Counted from the first letter of the stretch, positions 1-12,374 are shown. The stretch is DNA of 64,000 nucleotides from Rachycentron canadum (GCA_038496675.1 CM076650.1:22666470-22730469); one strand, 5' to 3'. Numbers and translations: made by a program. Notes: generated by a model from the sequence alone, not told the origin.

Positions 1-149
1 CCCCCTTTTTTTTTTTTTATAATAGATTCAGCTGCATGACCATTAATCATATGAAAATGTGCTTTAGCTGTTCAAGAAGAGTGGGTGCAGAGTTCAGTTC
101 CTTGCTTCAACTACTTTCTGCCTTTATTTACGGCCCCTTTCCTCCACAG

Positions 150-215
150 CTGGACCTGCTGCTGTATTTCTCACTCATCTTCCTCATCTTCATCATCACC
201 CCCCTGTGGATATAA
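150..215 (+). CDS. Possible terminal coding exon of an unidentified gene (partial)
   Basis: Just before this stretch lie a pyrimidine-rich tract and a CAG that look like a 3' splice site (tract about 133-147, AG at 148-149). In the frame starting directly after the AG, 21 codons run to a TAA at 213-215. They encode a strongly hydrophobic peptide (Leu/Ile/Phe-rich, ending in Pro-Leu-Trp-Ile), as expected for a C-terminal membrane anchor or last transmembrane helix. An AATAAA at 868-873 would give a 3' UTR of about 650 bp. I do not recognise the protein. The exon could equally be chance: the other two frames are also open for some distance and no upstream exon is in the window. Confidence 0.22.
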   Translation: MDLLLYFSLIFLIFIITPLWI

Positions 216-3200
216 AGCCTGTATGTAGCCTTGTGTTTTTTGCAGCGCCTTAAATGTGTTTGCATGTGTCAAAACCCCACATTAGATCAGGTTTCTCTGT
301 GTACACCAGGCCGTCTGAACGATGTGGCATCCCGGCCAGCGCCCCCCTGCTCTGGTGGCCAACAGCCCAGACCCAGAGGCCCCTCTCTCACTTTTCTCTC
401 TTGTCCTTCTCTGATCCTTATCCAGCCTGGCGTGCCCTTTGCTTTATATGGCCTGCTGGCCTGCTCCACAGCCATCGGCCCCCTCCATGCCACCACAGCT
501 CTGAAATACAGTTTCACCACACAGAATCATATCATCAGCATGTGCTCCAGGAGACAGCTGCATCAAATTGAGCATGTTTCTCCAGTTGGCTGTGGTGAGC
601 TTTTTCCGACCATTGATGCTGCCAGACCTGTAAGCAGCAAAATACTCTTACAGTTTGTTTTATTACCATCCAAGGCAGAACTTTGTGAGATGGCAGAGAG
701 ACAAAATTGCATGGTTTTTGGAAAGCAAATTGACTGTGTATAATATACATTATATGTTTTGGAAATCTCACACAAGACCAATATAAAACATTTTCCAGTC
801 CTCTTGTTGGCAGCTGCATTGATTCTGTTTTGTTCTGTTTAGAGATTTAGATGATCTTTATTGAAAAAATAAAAAGTGATTATATTTTTTATTTCAAATC
901 TACATTTCTATTTTCTATTTTTATTTGAAATATTTCAATATACTACTTCAAATCACTGAGATGTTTGACTATTATTAACCAGTCATAGTTCATCTCCAGT
1001 ATCCTATTTTTTATTTTCAAATTACCTGGGTCACCTAATCACCATTTTATAACAGCCATTACTCCCTCAAGTGTGATTTTAATGGCTTTGGAGTCTACCA
1101 CTCTCAGTAGGGGCTTACAGTCAATGAAAGTGGAGACAGTTTGACCTAGTTCATTACACTGGAGGCAGTGAGAGACAGGAAGGCCTGTATGTCCTCTGGG
1201 GCATTTCACAGCTCTCTTTACATTAAGAGGTCTTCATAGTAACTCTGAAGTTTAGTGACCTCAGCTGACTTGTCTCTGATGCAAAGCCATACTGCTCTGA
1301 CTCACATTTATGAACATAAACGCACAGTAAACACAGACATTTACATGTTTTTTTAAAATTTATTTATTTGTTTGAATGTGATTTAACTGTGGCACAAATA
1401 AATAAAATAACATTAATAACATTCATATAGGGAGCAAAAGTGAACCACTGAGACTTGTAACAGTCACAGAGATGGGAGAGTTGATACTCACTTACAGAAC
1501 TTGGTTTATAGGGGGCCCTCTCATGGTTAACAGAGTGCATTGCACCTTATGGTTTCACACATCACGTACAGTACATTTCCAGTAGTTATTCATCTTTAGA
1601 GCTGTTTATGCAGAAAGCCCACCGTGTACCACGCTGGTTAGAAAACAGCCAAGCCACCCTCTTGCTGTAATTTCATAATCTATTTAGCCTTGGCTAATAT
1701 TCACTTGGCAACAACTGGCAGCTGGAAGTTAAGCAAAGCGAGAAGGTGCCAAGCTTCACTAGTTCAGAACTGCTAAATATGTTTTCTATCTCTGTGTAAA
1801 CCCACAAACTGTTTCTTTAATATGTGCCCGTTCCACAGTAGAATAGTGGATATAGAGCAGTGAATCATATCTTCTGCCTCTTCAAGATCCTACCAAGTCT
1901 GCATTTAACTATCCAGCATTCAAACAAAATGTCATTTCATGCCTACTTTCCTAAGTCAGCTTAGCCTGACTGTGCTAGCTCTGGCATTAATAATTCACTG
2001 TGCATAATAAGTTGATGCTGCAGAGTTTGTTCTCATTGATAGTATTAGCCGAGGTGAGCATTCTTGGCCAGACTTTGTGACGCCAGCACACCAGCATAAA
2101 GTGGGCTTTAATTGCCCATAATCTCTGTCGTTCTCTTTCCTCTCAGTGCAAGTCAACAGCGTATAGCCTACGAATGCCAGACCTTAGCGAGGCATTTTTA
2201 GCTCCCTATCAGCACGAGCCTCACAGTAAGGAATGCTTGGAAGCGATTTTCAGATTCTGAACTCAAAGGACTTTGGGCTTTTTTTGAACCCGTTCTTACT
2301 GTAGCTGGATTTCAATGCGGCACATTGGTGTTTGTGTCCAATAACAAAACAAGCGCTTTACACCTTAGACTCATTGTTTTCCTTCTTAAGACAAACTTAA
2401 TTCATGTTGCTGCACATGAAATTGCATTTTTATGAAGGAAGCGACACATTAAATGACAGTTTCTTTCATTTTAAGAAATAACAGTGGTTTTTTCCCTCCA
2501 CAGCAGTTTGCTTGTTTATCTCTTTCATTATTAAGAATTCATTCAGAGCATGCTGTAACCTAGTTTCATGATCATTCTGCCTCATGTATTTGTGTCAGCG
2601 GGCCATTCATTTGAAGGATACAGTTGTTTTACATATGGCAGAATACACATCTAATCATTATGAGCTTCCATGAAGGATAATGTCACATTAAAGTCCCTAA
2701 ATTGAAGGTTCAGACCTTTCTATCTCCAGCCAAATGTTTAGGTTCAAGGGTTTTAACCACAGGCTCTTTTATTCCCCACAGGGTGGATTTCATTGATAGA
2801 AAATGGCATAGGTATCACATCAAATTACATCCAAATGGATTTTATGGAAAAGAAATGTTAATTATATCTGAGCTGGGCTGCTCCACCTGACTGATCTGGA
2901 TTTATGTCGTTAAAGCATTTCTTTTCTTTTCTTTCTCTGCAGTGTTTCATGAAACTCATCAAACATCTGAAAATGTAGCCACACGCTATTACACATTTTA
3001 AACAAAATGTTAAAATTCAGAATACAAATGGCAAAATTTAAGAGAAGACAGACTGATAGAAACACTTTTATTGTTATTATTTTTGTTTTGTTTACCCTCT
3101 ATTATGTACTCAGTATTCATGACATCAAGAGGAGAATCTTAAAAAAAAAACCACATTTTTTTTACTGCCAGTCAAAAGTTTGAAATTATCCCAGTTTTCA

Positions 3201-3939
3201 GTTTTATTGAAAATTAAGCCAGTTAATAACCTCAAATTGTACAAGGCTTAAAAAATAGTTTTGGTCACCAAAACATGAAAAATCATGTAAATTTAATCGA
3301 AAGCAGAACCTTTTTTAGAAATGGTTTAATTTCCATCTTTCCTGCTGCAGTAGAAGTAAATGAAACCCTGGAAATTGAAACAGTTCAGACAGTGGATGAC
3401 TTACAAACCAAGTCTGTCACTGCACCGTCTGAGGCCTTACAGCACGAGGCTCACTGCAGGAAGTAGATTGTGTGTTGCTATGCATTAACCAAGGAAGACA
3501 GGCTGCTTGTCCAACAATAAAATGATGAGCCAAAGCATTAGAGGCAAAGAAACAGACGGTGGCTTCGTGTGATGGAGAGCAGCACTGTTTCCAGACTTTA
3601 ACCCCAGGAGCTGGTGTGAACGGGGCACAAGGTGAAGAGCAAACTTCAAGTGCAACACATTTGTAGGAACTTCTGCAGCAGTGTTGGGATGAACTGAAAA
3701 TATCTGATTTCCAGTAGAACGTCAAACGATTCCAGCTGCAGATTAGATGGGGTTTAGATCAAATTGAGTTCATCGGGATAACTTGTTGAGCTTGTTTTTT
3801 TTTTTTTTTTTTTTTTTAAACGAACTGTTTGTGCTTTAAGTTCAAAAACACAGACATTGAATTATGTAAATTTAAATAACAGCTGGAAAAATCGAGGTGT
3901 TGTAAAACGTTTTCCTGGTGCATACACATGGAATCTGTA
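216..3939. other. Non-coding stretch; possible 3' UTR at its start
   Basis: No convincing coding region. If the exon at 150-215 is real, the first 650 bp would be its 3' UTR. The rest is AT-rich single-copy-looking DNA with short T and A runs (for example about 3797-3817). The part around 2040-2480 has an even composition, no simple repeats and several homeobox-like TAAT/ATTA and CCAAT-type words, so it could hold conserved non-coding elements; this is an impression only. Confidence 0.5.
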
Positions 3940-4167
3940 ATATTCAGGGCGTGGGCTCTGGCTGGGGGACGTGTTGGCAGCTAAAGCGCCTCTGAACGTC
4001 GTCGCCGGTCGTTATATGTCAGGATGAATGGAAATAAATGAATACCTTCGTGTCCTCCAGTTAATGAATGTCACAAAGATAAAAACCAGGTGGAAATGAA
4101 ATCCCTGCACTATTTTCTTTGCAGCTCTCCTCAACTCAGTGTCACGCGAATAGACTGAATCAATAAC

Positions 4168-4168
<1 letters not shown>

Positions 4169-4200
<32 letters not shown>
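4169..4200. repeat. (AAT)n microsatellite
   Basis: About ten perfect AAT units, followed by an imperfect GATAATAAAA end. Confidence 0.9.
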
Positions 4201-4202
<2 letters not shown>

Positions 4203-5567
4203 TAATAAAATATCTTTAAAGAGGCCAGGCTTTAAAACGAATCAGGGAAGTTCAGCATCCATCCCTGGTTAAAAGTGGAGACCACCACAGCCGGTTTCTC
4301 CGCTTTTAAGGCCTCGCGCGTCTGGAGGATTTCTAACGGGAATGTCCGTTTGTTTAACCTCTTCACGGTACGTTAACCCCTGTCAGGACGCTCTCGTCAG
4401 CCCAGCACAAAGGGGCTGAAAAGCGGGGACCTTTCCCCCGTGCACGGCCGACCCTGTGCCCGCTCTCCTGCTCCACAGTGTTTACAAAGTTTTCCCTTCG
4501 AATGGAGAAACAAGGCAGCACATGAGGATAGAAAAAGTCTGGTGGGTTATTTGATACCAAATATCCCGTAACTCACCGCCATAACATAGATATAAATAAA
4601 AGTCTTTAAAGTATAGTCACCTCCTTTAGTAGTTTAAAGGCTTTTTTTCGTTTGGGGACTTAAAGCTCACATCGACATAAATAAGTCATCCAAAGACAAA
4701 TCACGCTTCCAAGTGTAAACCTGGATTTAGTGAATTTCCCCTCTGAGCCCTGCAGGTTTTCTTTCTGTGGAGGGACAGGCTGTCCTCCTCAGAGGTGTGA
4801 TATCTTTCCTGACCGCGGTTCAAAACATGTGGCTCGGGGACTCGCTGACCTCCCGTAATAAGCTTATTGTGTGCGTAAAAGACCAGCGTCCAGGACGGGA
4901 CCAGAATCAGGCTTTGAAATAAGGACTCTGGTCATGTGGCGAGTAGAAAGGAGAACTGCTCCCGGGTAGAATGGAAAGACTTTATCGGGGAGATTTGAAA
5001 GTCTGCTGCGGCTCTGGGTTCATAATCTGACCGTGTTAATGAAACTGTAATGCTCTGGGAACCTTCACAGCCAAAAGAAGAAGAAAAGAAAAGCAGAGCT
5101 CTGGAACAGCCACAAGACACCAGCAGCAATAATCCCTGAATACATGAGTACTGAAGTGTGTTGTGTTGGACTCGCAGTGTCAGTCAGGTGTGGCTCCACT
5201 GGGCCGAGCTGGGGCCATTGTCACGTCGCGGAGCTTTTACCGTCGTTGGAGCGAACATAATTTATCAGGCTATCACGTTGCGTTTTGAAATTAATCCACG
5301 GGAAAAAACAATAGACTGCTTTTACATATTTCCCAACATGAGTAACCCGGCGTTGGCCCCCACTCACTTTTTAGGAATCAGATTAGCTTGACAACAGTTA
5401 GGCCGTGAATCTCATTTCGTTCGCGCCACAATGATCAAATCCATCAAGGGACATCATGTGACCCCCCCCCCGGTCAAAGTTTGTTTTAGCAGCCTGCAGT
5501 TTTACAGCTGCTGGTTCTGTTCAACAACTCAGATAAATGTTATCAAAGGGCCGCGAAGCAGTAAGGT

Positions 5568-5610
5568 CTCTCTCTCCCTCCCTCCCTCCCTCCCCTCTCG
5601 CTCCCTTCCT
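5568..5610. repeat. (CCCT)n pyrimidine tract
   Basis: Tetranucleotide CTCC repeats in an almost pure C/T strand within the CpG-rich domain. Such tracts are common just upstream of, or in, 5' leaders of vertebrate genes. Confidence 0.8.
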
Positions 5611-5743
5611 CGCTCAGATGAGACTGATCGCGTGAGAAAGAAGACGAGGGCCCGCACACAGGGGGGCACGAGGTCCAGCGCGCGACTCAAGGGTCCGCTC
5701 CGCGCGCGCTCTTAGGCGGCTCGAGTGGAGCCGAGAGAGATGA

Positions 5744-5860
5744 GGAGGAAGGAGGCAGGAGGAAGGAGGCAGGAGGAAGGAGGCAGGAGGCAGGAGGAAG
5801 GAGGCAGGAGGCAGGAGGAAGGAGGCAGGAGGAAGGAGGAAGGAGGAAGGAGGCAGGAGG
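5744..5860. repeat. Heptamer minisatellite GGAGG(A/C)A, 16.7 units
   Basis: Sixteen consecutive 7-bp units plus a final GGAGG. Every unit is either GGAGGAA or GGAGGCA; only the sixth base varies, in the order A C A C A C C A C C A C A A A C. One strand is pure purine apart from the variant C. The array has repeated GG doublets, which can form two-tetrad quadruplexes. The period is not a multiple of three, so the open frames crossing it are a by-product of composition and not a protein repeat. Confidence 0.93.
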
Positions 5861-6269
5861 CTGTCGGTGCAGTATCAGTTCACTTGACACAGAGACGTTC
5901 AGCTAAAGCAGCAGCCGGTGTCTCTTTATCTCTGAGTTCAGACTCTCTCGGTCGTTCCCGGACTGTATATTCGCGTTGTTCCGCACACGCCATTATTCTC
6001 AGAAACAAATAGTGAATAAATATTTTCAGTAATCTTCGATACGAATATTTCCGTTTTTTCCTTTTGTCCACGTGAAAGCACGTCGCCTGGCTGAGGAGCC
6101 TTTGTTGTTCTTTCTCTTATTTGGCCCTCTCAGAACTGGTTTGAATGGCTTTTATTTTCATGCAAAAAAACCAAACCACAAAAAAAAAACTAACAAACAA
6201 AAAAAAAACTAACAAGAACCACAAACTTTAAATGACTTGATTTAAATGAATTAAACAAGCTATATATAT

Positions 6270-6271
<2 letters not shown>

Positions 6272-6314
<43 letters not shown>
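6272..6314. repeat. (CA)n microsatellite
   Basis: About 21 perfect CA units. Confidence 0.95.
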
Positions 6315-6728
6315 ATTTTACACGTATCAATGCTCCGTCTCTTGTTTGGCACACGTACTTTCACTTCCTTCTTTCGATTTGACAATTTCTTTCTATTCAT
6401 ATTATCAAGTTGAGAACAAATGAGCAGAAAATCCAAATAACAACGGAAGAAATGTTTAATTTAAACAGTTTCATTCAGGATGTGATGAAATGATGTGAGC
6501 CAACCCTCCAGTAACAGGACTGATCTCATGTTTCAGTTGTTGCGTGAAAGTGAAAACGTATTGTCCACATGGCCCGTGTCTTAATGTAACAATATTGTTC
6601 CATTTTTAACATTTAAAAATGTTAAAATTTTTTTAAATTTTTTATATTAAAAGCCCAGGACAGCAACATCACCTCTTAAATACCCTGCAAATCTAAAAGC
6701 AAAACACCCAATAAGACATTTGATTTTT

Positions 6729-6850
6729 TTTATATATATGTATATATATATGTATATATACACACACACATATATATGTATATGTATATGTATATATATA
6801 TATATACACACACATATATATATATATGTATATATATATATGTATGTATG
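6729..6850. repeat. Compound TA / TATG / CA tract
   Basis: A 120-bp alternation of TATATA, TATG and CACA blocks, entirely alternating pyrimidine-purine. Such DNA is unstable and prone to cruciform or Z-like structures. Confidence 0.9.
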
Positions 6851-7195
6851 TTTGTCAGCTTTAATTTAAAAAAAATTATTCTATTATTTTATACATATAT
6901 ATTTTTATTTTATTTTATTATTTTGAGAGCTACATCTTCTAGTTGACTTGTTTCATGTTGGGTGTTCATGTAGGCGACAGCTTCAAAACATTTAAATTAT
7001 TTCACTTATGAATTCAGGCCATGGTCGTCTAATCTTCACAGATTTATTGAAAGTATCTCCTGTATGAGCAACATCAAAATTCACCAGCTGGGGAATTAAT
7101 AAGGATTAATTTTTCTTTGGTCTTTTGAAACATTTTAAGAGATTTTGTACCATAAGATAGAAGAACGAGATTATGACAAAGCTATTATGAAATAC

Positions 7196-7227
<32 letters not shown>

Positions 7228-7542
7228 TACACTACACTGATCTGCAGACGGGTGAAAGAAAAGACACAGCAGAAGACTGGAAGAGAGAGTGAAGGGGGGA
7301 GGAGAGTCCAGCTAAAAGTGAAGGAAAGGCAGGGCAGCTAACCTAACCTGAAGCGACATAAAAGAGTAAAGAGGCTACGTGTGTGTGGGGATGGGGGTTT
7401 TAGTGCATGTGTGTGTTAGTGAGACGCCAGGCTGCACTCTGTTTTCTTCAGTCTTGTCACGCAACAGTCCTCGAAGCCCCGCCCTTCTTCCACTACTATA
7501 CTTCCTGACTGTGCGTGGAGTCCTTCTGACCTACCATCCAAC

Positions 7543-7543
<1 letters not shown>

Positions 7544-7585
<42 letters not shown>
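7544..7585. repeat. (CA)n microsatellite
   Basis: About 21 perfect CA units. Confidence 0.95.
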
Positions 7586-7586
<1 letters not shown>

Positions 7587-10306
7587 CTGAGAAATGGCCT
7601 ATTTTCGATGACTCCCAGGCTAAAGTGATTATGGTGCAGTGTCCTCACTCATAGTTTGCAGGGATTGGACCATGTTTTGGCCTCTTAATGTGCTCTCAAT
7701 GAATTAGTTAATACAGGGATCACCTCGATCTGACCCTCCCCCTTCTGGGATAAGTCGTCCATGTGGACACACAATACCATTGATGTAAGATACGATGCCC
7801 CTAATCTGTATCACAGTCCAATGGGGGTATTTGCAGTATGGATCAGCAGGGAGATATTAAATGACAGGACACTGAAATCGTGGGACTGTATCAGTGTGAC
7901 TGAGTTGCTGCAGTGAAAAGGCATCTCTCCTTCCTGATTTGAGGCTGGGTCTTAAGACTTCACTGTTAGTTTTGTCTGTAACTTCTTTATTCAATACATC
8001 AAATATTAGACAAATAGTAATAATAATAATAGATGTTCTGTGGTTTAAACATAAATTTTTCAAACAGAAGAAACCTTTGGTTCAGAAGGTACATTCAAGA
8101 ACCTAAATCAAATCAAGCTGAGTCTTTGACTCAGGTCTTGTTAAACCATGGTGAGTGAGAGTCTTCACAGACCTACTGTCTCCAAACCATGAGTTTGTAA
8201 AGTGTCTTGAAATGTGCTAATAAATAAAATGATGTATTATTATGTTGAAACAGTTCAGCCAAAAGCATCAAGCCTGTGCTCAGGAAATGAACTCAGTCAG
8301 AGCAGCCTAAAAACCTGTTTGCCAAATACACCTTAAATATCTGCTCTGCAGTTTCTCTGCTCACAGAAATTACTGTAAGAAAAAAGTCACAGAAAAGTGT
8401 CATCTATAAAGTTAGTGCAAATGTTGTTGTCTTTGTATTGACATTACTGTGGTCATTGCTGTAATGTTGTGGTACAGAAATCTGAAGTAAATTTTTTAGC
8501 ATGCAGTTGAAAAAAAAACCCATACACACACAGATAGAGAGAGAAAGAGAGAGAGAGGATTTGCAGCTTAAAGATTTCAGTTTCACTACCTTTGGCGACA
8601 CCTATGACGAAACATCGTAACTGCAGGTTTGTTTTTGACGCACACTGGTGTCCATCAAAAGTATTTTATTATATTTTACAGGTTATATCCAGCTAGGAGG
8701 TGACAGAACTCCTGATGGATTATCAGTGGATCATAGTGTTACCCTCATTCGACTTAAAATAAAATCTTTGAGTTTGTTTGTATGCTGCAAGTTTCCAGTG
8801 AGCAAAAGATCCCACACCTTCATTAGATCATATGTTTCCCATTTAAAAAAAATAAAAAAATAATGCACTGTGCACGTTTTGAATGTGCATATTTGTGCAT
8901 GTGTCTGTGAGAGCCGTGATTAGACACATGGAGGCCGACTGCAGAGTTCTGCCCAGAGGACTCAGCCCGATGATTGGATGAAGCTATACAGTTTCTCTCT
9001 CCACAGGCGCCTGGCCTTTGTCAAGACCCATACTGTCAGAAAATATTTGTACATTACCTAGACACACACACACACACACACACTTACTCTGACTGTTTCT
9101 CACTGTTTGACTTTTGTGACTGATGCAAACACCCATTAAACTCTGACATAAAATGCTACAAAACAACGTGATATTTCTTCACTTCCCCTTTTCTCTTTTA
9201 TATTAATGGAACAGTTCACACACACAATCAAGTGTGCACACAAAGACACAGGCATCACCAGGTGGCACCAAAATACACATTTTCATTAGCTCGCTGTGCA
9301 CCTGACACATAATGAGCTATCTTCACAGCTTTCTGTGAACTCTGCTGTCACTCATCTTCTTCTTGTGTGATAACCTTGTGCAGTTTTATTTCCCTGCAGA
9401 ACAGAAATCCACTGAAATGATCATGAGTCCAAACATATGCTCTTTGAAAGCTGCATATCATATGTTGCCTCTGAGCACAGCTGTCCTCCCTGTGCTGGGT
9501 GGTGTCTGTGTGCATGATTGTGTGCTACATTCTGGTTTGCTGTGATTCTCTGTTGTAAAAAGTCTAAACTTTCAGTTTTATCAGCAGCATCTGAGTCTGA
9601 TGTGAGATTAACCATGAGATGGCACCAGAGTCAAACTAATGCAGCCTTCATCCAAACCTGCTTCCCTCTTCTTTTCAGTGGTTGTCATGGCAACACGTGT
9701 GCTTTTCTTCTTCACCTGAAGGGTTTTACTTTCCAAGGTCCTTCGCTCCATGCTGATTCCTGTTTGGTAAAGCTAATGGTCTGAGCGCCACTCGCAGAAA
9801 ATCACTCCCTGTTCTCACTTAAATTGAGCATATACTGTAGGTGCAACAAATCACTGAACTGAGGCTTTTCCCTGAAATATCATGACCTGCTGATGTGACT
9901 GACACAGATTTGGTCCTGCTGAGTGACTGTAATACATTTTGTGGGATGTGATTTTCTTGAATCATTGTCATTTATCTCAGACCTTTGTTATTAAGCTTGT
10001 CACTTCTTCAGTGTCTCATCTCCATGAATAATGACCAAGGTTAAAATTATTCCACTGCACAAGGCACCAGCCCCATTAGCTTTGTAATTATTTAATTTGT
10101 AACTACTTGATTTAAGTCGGCAGTTCCCAGTCCCACAGTGCAGCTGCATTTCATTCTAGCCGTCTAACAGGGGCTGTTGTTAACCAGGGATGGCAGGCGA
10201 GTGGTGTGGTGCAGGATAAGGTTACTGAGAGCTGAAATGTGACACGTATAACAAGATTTTGACCTGAAATTGGTACAATCAGCAGGTAAACTAGACACCT
10301 GCAGCA

Positions 10307-10349
<43 letters not shown>
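10307..10349. repeat. (CA)n microsatellite
   Basis: About 21 CA units. It accounts for a long poly-Cys/Val open frame on the minus strand, which is not a gene. Confidence 0.95.
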
Positions 10350-10351
<2 letters not shown>

Positions 10352-11470
10352 TAAGACTTGGTATACAATAACAATTAGACCACCAAGGCAATAGGGAAAT
10401 GCTGCTGAGCCAGTGAGGAGCGGCTGGGGAGGCATCGTCTCCTGAGCTGATGTGGTGATTGGGAACAAGTGTGGGGAGCAGGGAGACACGGTGAGGGTGG
10501 ACAGGTGAGGCATGACTCTGAAAAGGAAACACATAGAGACAAAAGGGTAGAGAAGAGGAGGCAGGGGGTGGAAAGAGGTGGTGCTGGTGTATATATGACT
10601 GATTCGAGTTGTTATTCTGAGCCAGAATATCTCTGCTGTGAGCCATGGGAACAATTTGGCCAAACCGAGAGCCTTACTATCTAAAGACCTAAAACTGGAC
10701 ACCCAAAGACTGCAGTAGTGTTGTAACTGCTGCCGTCGTTCACTTGAGCAAGACACTTATCTCCCCGGTGTCCTGTGTGCACAGTGAGCTTGAATGGGAA
10801 TGTCCCATTACTAACTGATGTGAATATTACCAACACGGGGGTCTCAGCTTTCAAGGACACAGCAAAAAGACCTTTAGATGGAATGATATTTTTTATTTTA
10901 CCGGAGTAAACACCTAAACAAAAAAATGCAAGTCACATCCTCACAAAGAGCAGACATCTAATGGAGACTTTTTTTTCCTCAGCTCCAGGGCCAGTGTTTT
11001 GGCCTCTACATTAGTGATCTGCGAGCAAATCTTTCTACTTCTTTCTTTGTTAAACTTCTACTGAGTGAAAATGTAAACATGTGTTATCTCTAACCACCCT
11101 CCTTTTTTGCATTCTGGGGCATTTGAGACCATCTGCAAGGTTGTTGTTGTAATACGTATTTGAAAAATAACCAGCCAGTCAAAGATGCTTCAAACAGAGC
11201 TCAGTCATCCCTTAGGTTATCTCCTTGTGTCCTCAGCCTGATATCTGCAGACAGCTGGTTAGCTAGCATGAGCTACTCAGCAGGTAGAGACAGACTGAGC
11301 AAAGTAAAATCTGCTCAGTCGGCTCCGATGGCTTCATCTCTCACCACTCCAGGAAACGCTTCGTCAACAAACCTCAGATCAGCCTTTTGTTGCCAACTAA
11401 TTATGTGTCTTTCAGTCTGACAATGACAAAAAAAAAAAAAGAAAAAATACTTTAATGACAAGAGCAAAAA

Positions 11471-12126
11471 TTCAGTGGTGGCTTTTGCAGATAGGCAAAC
11501 AGAACCAAACACTCAACATGTGTTTTATGAATTTATTTTTTAGAGTCAATAGCCTAACCCTCTTAGGCCAACATATTTTTTAAGTGCTCCACATATTCAG
11601 AATCAGCACAACCTCAGCTAATTATATAAGTCACTGAATAAAGAGTCTGTTCGCTGTAGTTGGGCATAGTGACTCATAAAACAAGAAAAAACTAAAGATG
11701 GACATTGGATTTTCCTTAATTTTATAGATTAAAAACAGTAAACCATAATAGAACTTACACAGAAAGTTACAGCTGTGTTTGTGTTGTTCTAGAGATGATT
11801 TGAAGTTTCTATCTTTATCTGATCCTGAGTTCTGCTCATTTTTTTTGAGCGGTAATGATGAAAAATCAGCTCCAAAGCCTCTAATGCTCTAAATATCTTC
11901 TTGTCCACGTCTCTGTCTTTTTTCTGTCACTACAATAAACTCTTCAGATCAGAAAAATACAGGATTGATTGGCCATTGGCTACACAAGCAGCTGACAGCT
12001 AGGCCTCTGAACGAGACACTCTGATTGGCTGTGACATCACCCAGTGTAGCCAATAGCGACGTGACTCTAGACATCACAAGCAAATCTTACCCGACTTCGT
12101 TCAGTGGTGGCTTTTGCAGATAGGCA
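11471..12126. repeat. 27-bp perfect direct repeats flanking a 602-bp segment
   Basis: The 27 bases at 11471-11497 recur without a mismatch at 12100-12126 (both begin TTCAGTGGTGGC and end GATAGGCA). A perfect 27-mer match at this distance is not expected by chance. It could be a long target-site duplication around an inserted segment or the scar of a local duplication. The enclosed 602 bp shows no poly(A) end and no obvious terminal inverted repeats, and it carries the CCAAT-box cluster annotated separately. Confidence 0.85.
11966..12065. promoter_or_regulatory. CCAAT-box cluster with CRE-like sites
   Basis: Four NF-Y type pentamers lie within 90 bp: ATTGG at 11968-11972, 11975-11979 and 12024-12028, and CCAAT at 12050-12054. 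Between and next to them are GTGACATCAC (12031-12040) and GCGACGTGAC (about 12057-12065), both resembling CRE/ATF sites. The second and fourth boxes form an 11-bp inverted repeat (11975-11985 with 12043-12053). This grouping is typical of TATA-less promoters and of some retroelement LTRs; no gene is recognisable on either side. Confidence 0.4.
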
Positions 12127-12313
12127 CATGAGTTTAACGACTGAACTGTCACACTTGACAAACTGGGGCTTGTTAGAAAGAGCTGATTCTCTAGTTTAAG
12201 GAGGAAAAGACCATCATGTCTCTACAGAGACAGTAATGCTCTTCCCTGTGGCCATGTTATGACACTTCGTATGAACTAATTGGTTTGAAGCATATTGAAC
12301 CCTTTAATCCAGC

Positions 12314-12374
12314 CTCTTCTCTTCTCTTCTCTTCTCTTCTCTTCTCTTCTCTTCTCTTCTCTTCTCTTCTCTCT
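12314..12374. repeat. (TTCTC)n pentanucleotide microsatellite
   Basis: About eleven perfect units of a pure pyrimidine strand, followed by CTCT. Confidence 0.95.

Larger units (their letters stand above)
3940..6080. promoter_or_regulatory. CpG-enriched, promoter-like domain without a recognisable gene
   Basis: CpG dinucleotides are clearly denser here than in the flanking AT-rich DNA, notably at 3950-4020, 4300-4460, 5210-5290 and 5620-5730, where runs of CGCG occur. The domain also contains a CCCT tract and a GA-rich heptamer minisatellite at its GC-richest point. In fish such CpG clusters usually mark promoters or first exons. The open frames inside are short or pure low complexity, so any gene starting here would have a non-coding first exon or be a long non-coding RNA. 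Orientation cannot be told. Confidence 0.35.
6851..11470. other. Non-coding stretch with microsatellites
   Basis: No gene is supported. Apart from the tracts listed separately, it holds a (TA)n run at about 7196-7221, a GA-rich patch near 8537-8558 and a short (CA)n at 9062-9081. The open frames are short and lack family features; the longest ones exist because they read through CA repeats. Confidence 0.5.

Noticed and set aside
5725..6012. 95-codon open frame across the heptamer minisatellite
   Set aside because: The frame begins at a non-ATG codon and owes its length to purine-rich 7-bp repeats that lack stops.
10151..10756. 201-codon open frame on the minus strand
   Set aside because: It reads through the CA repeat as poly-Cys/Val and has no domain features outside it.
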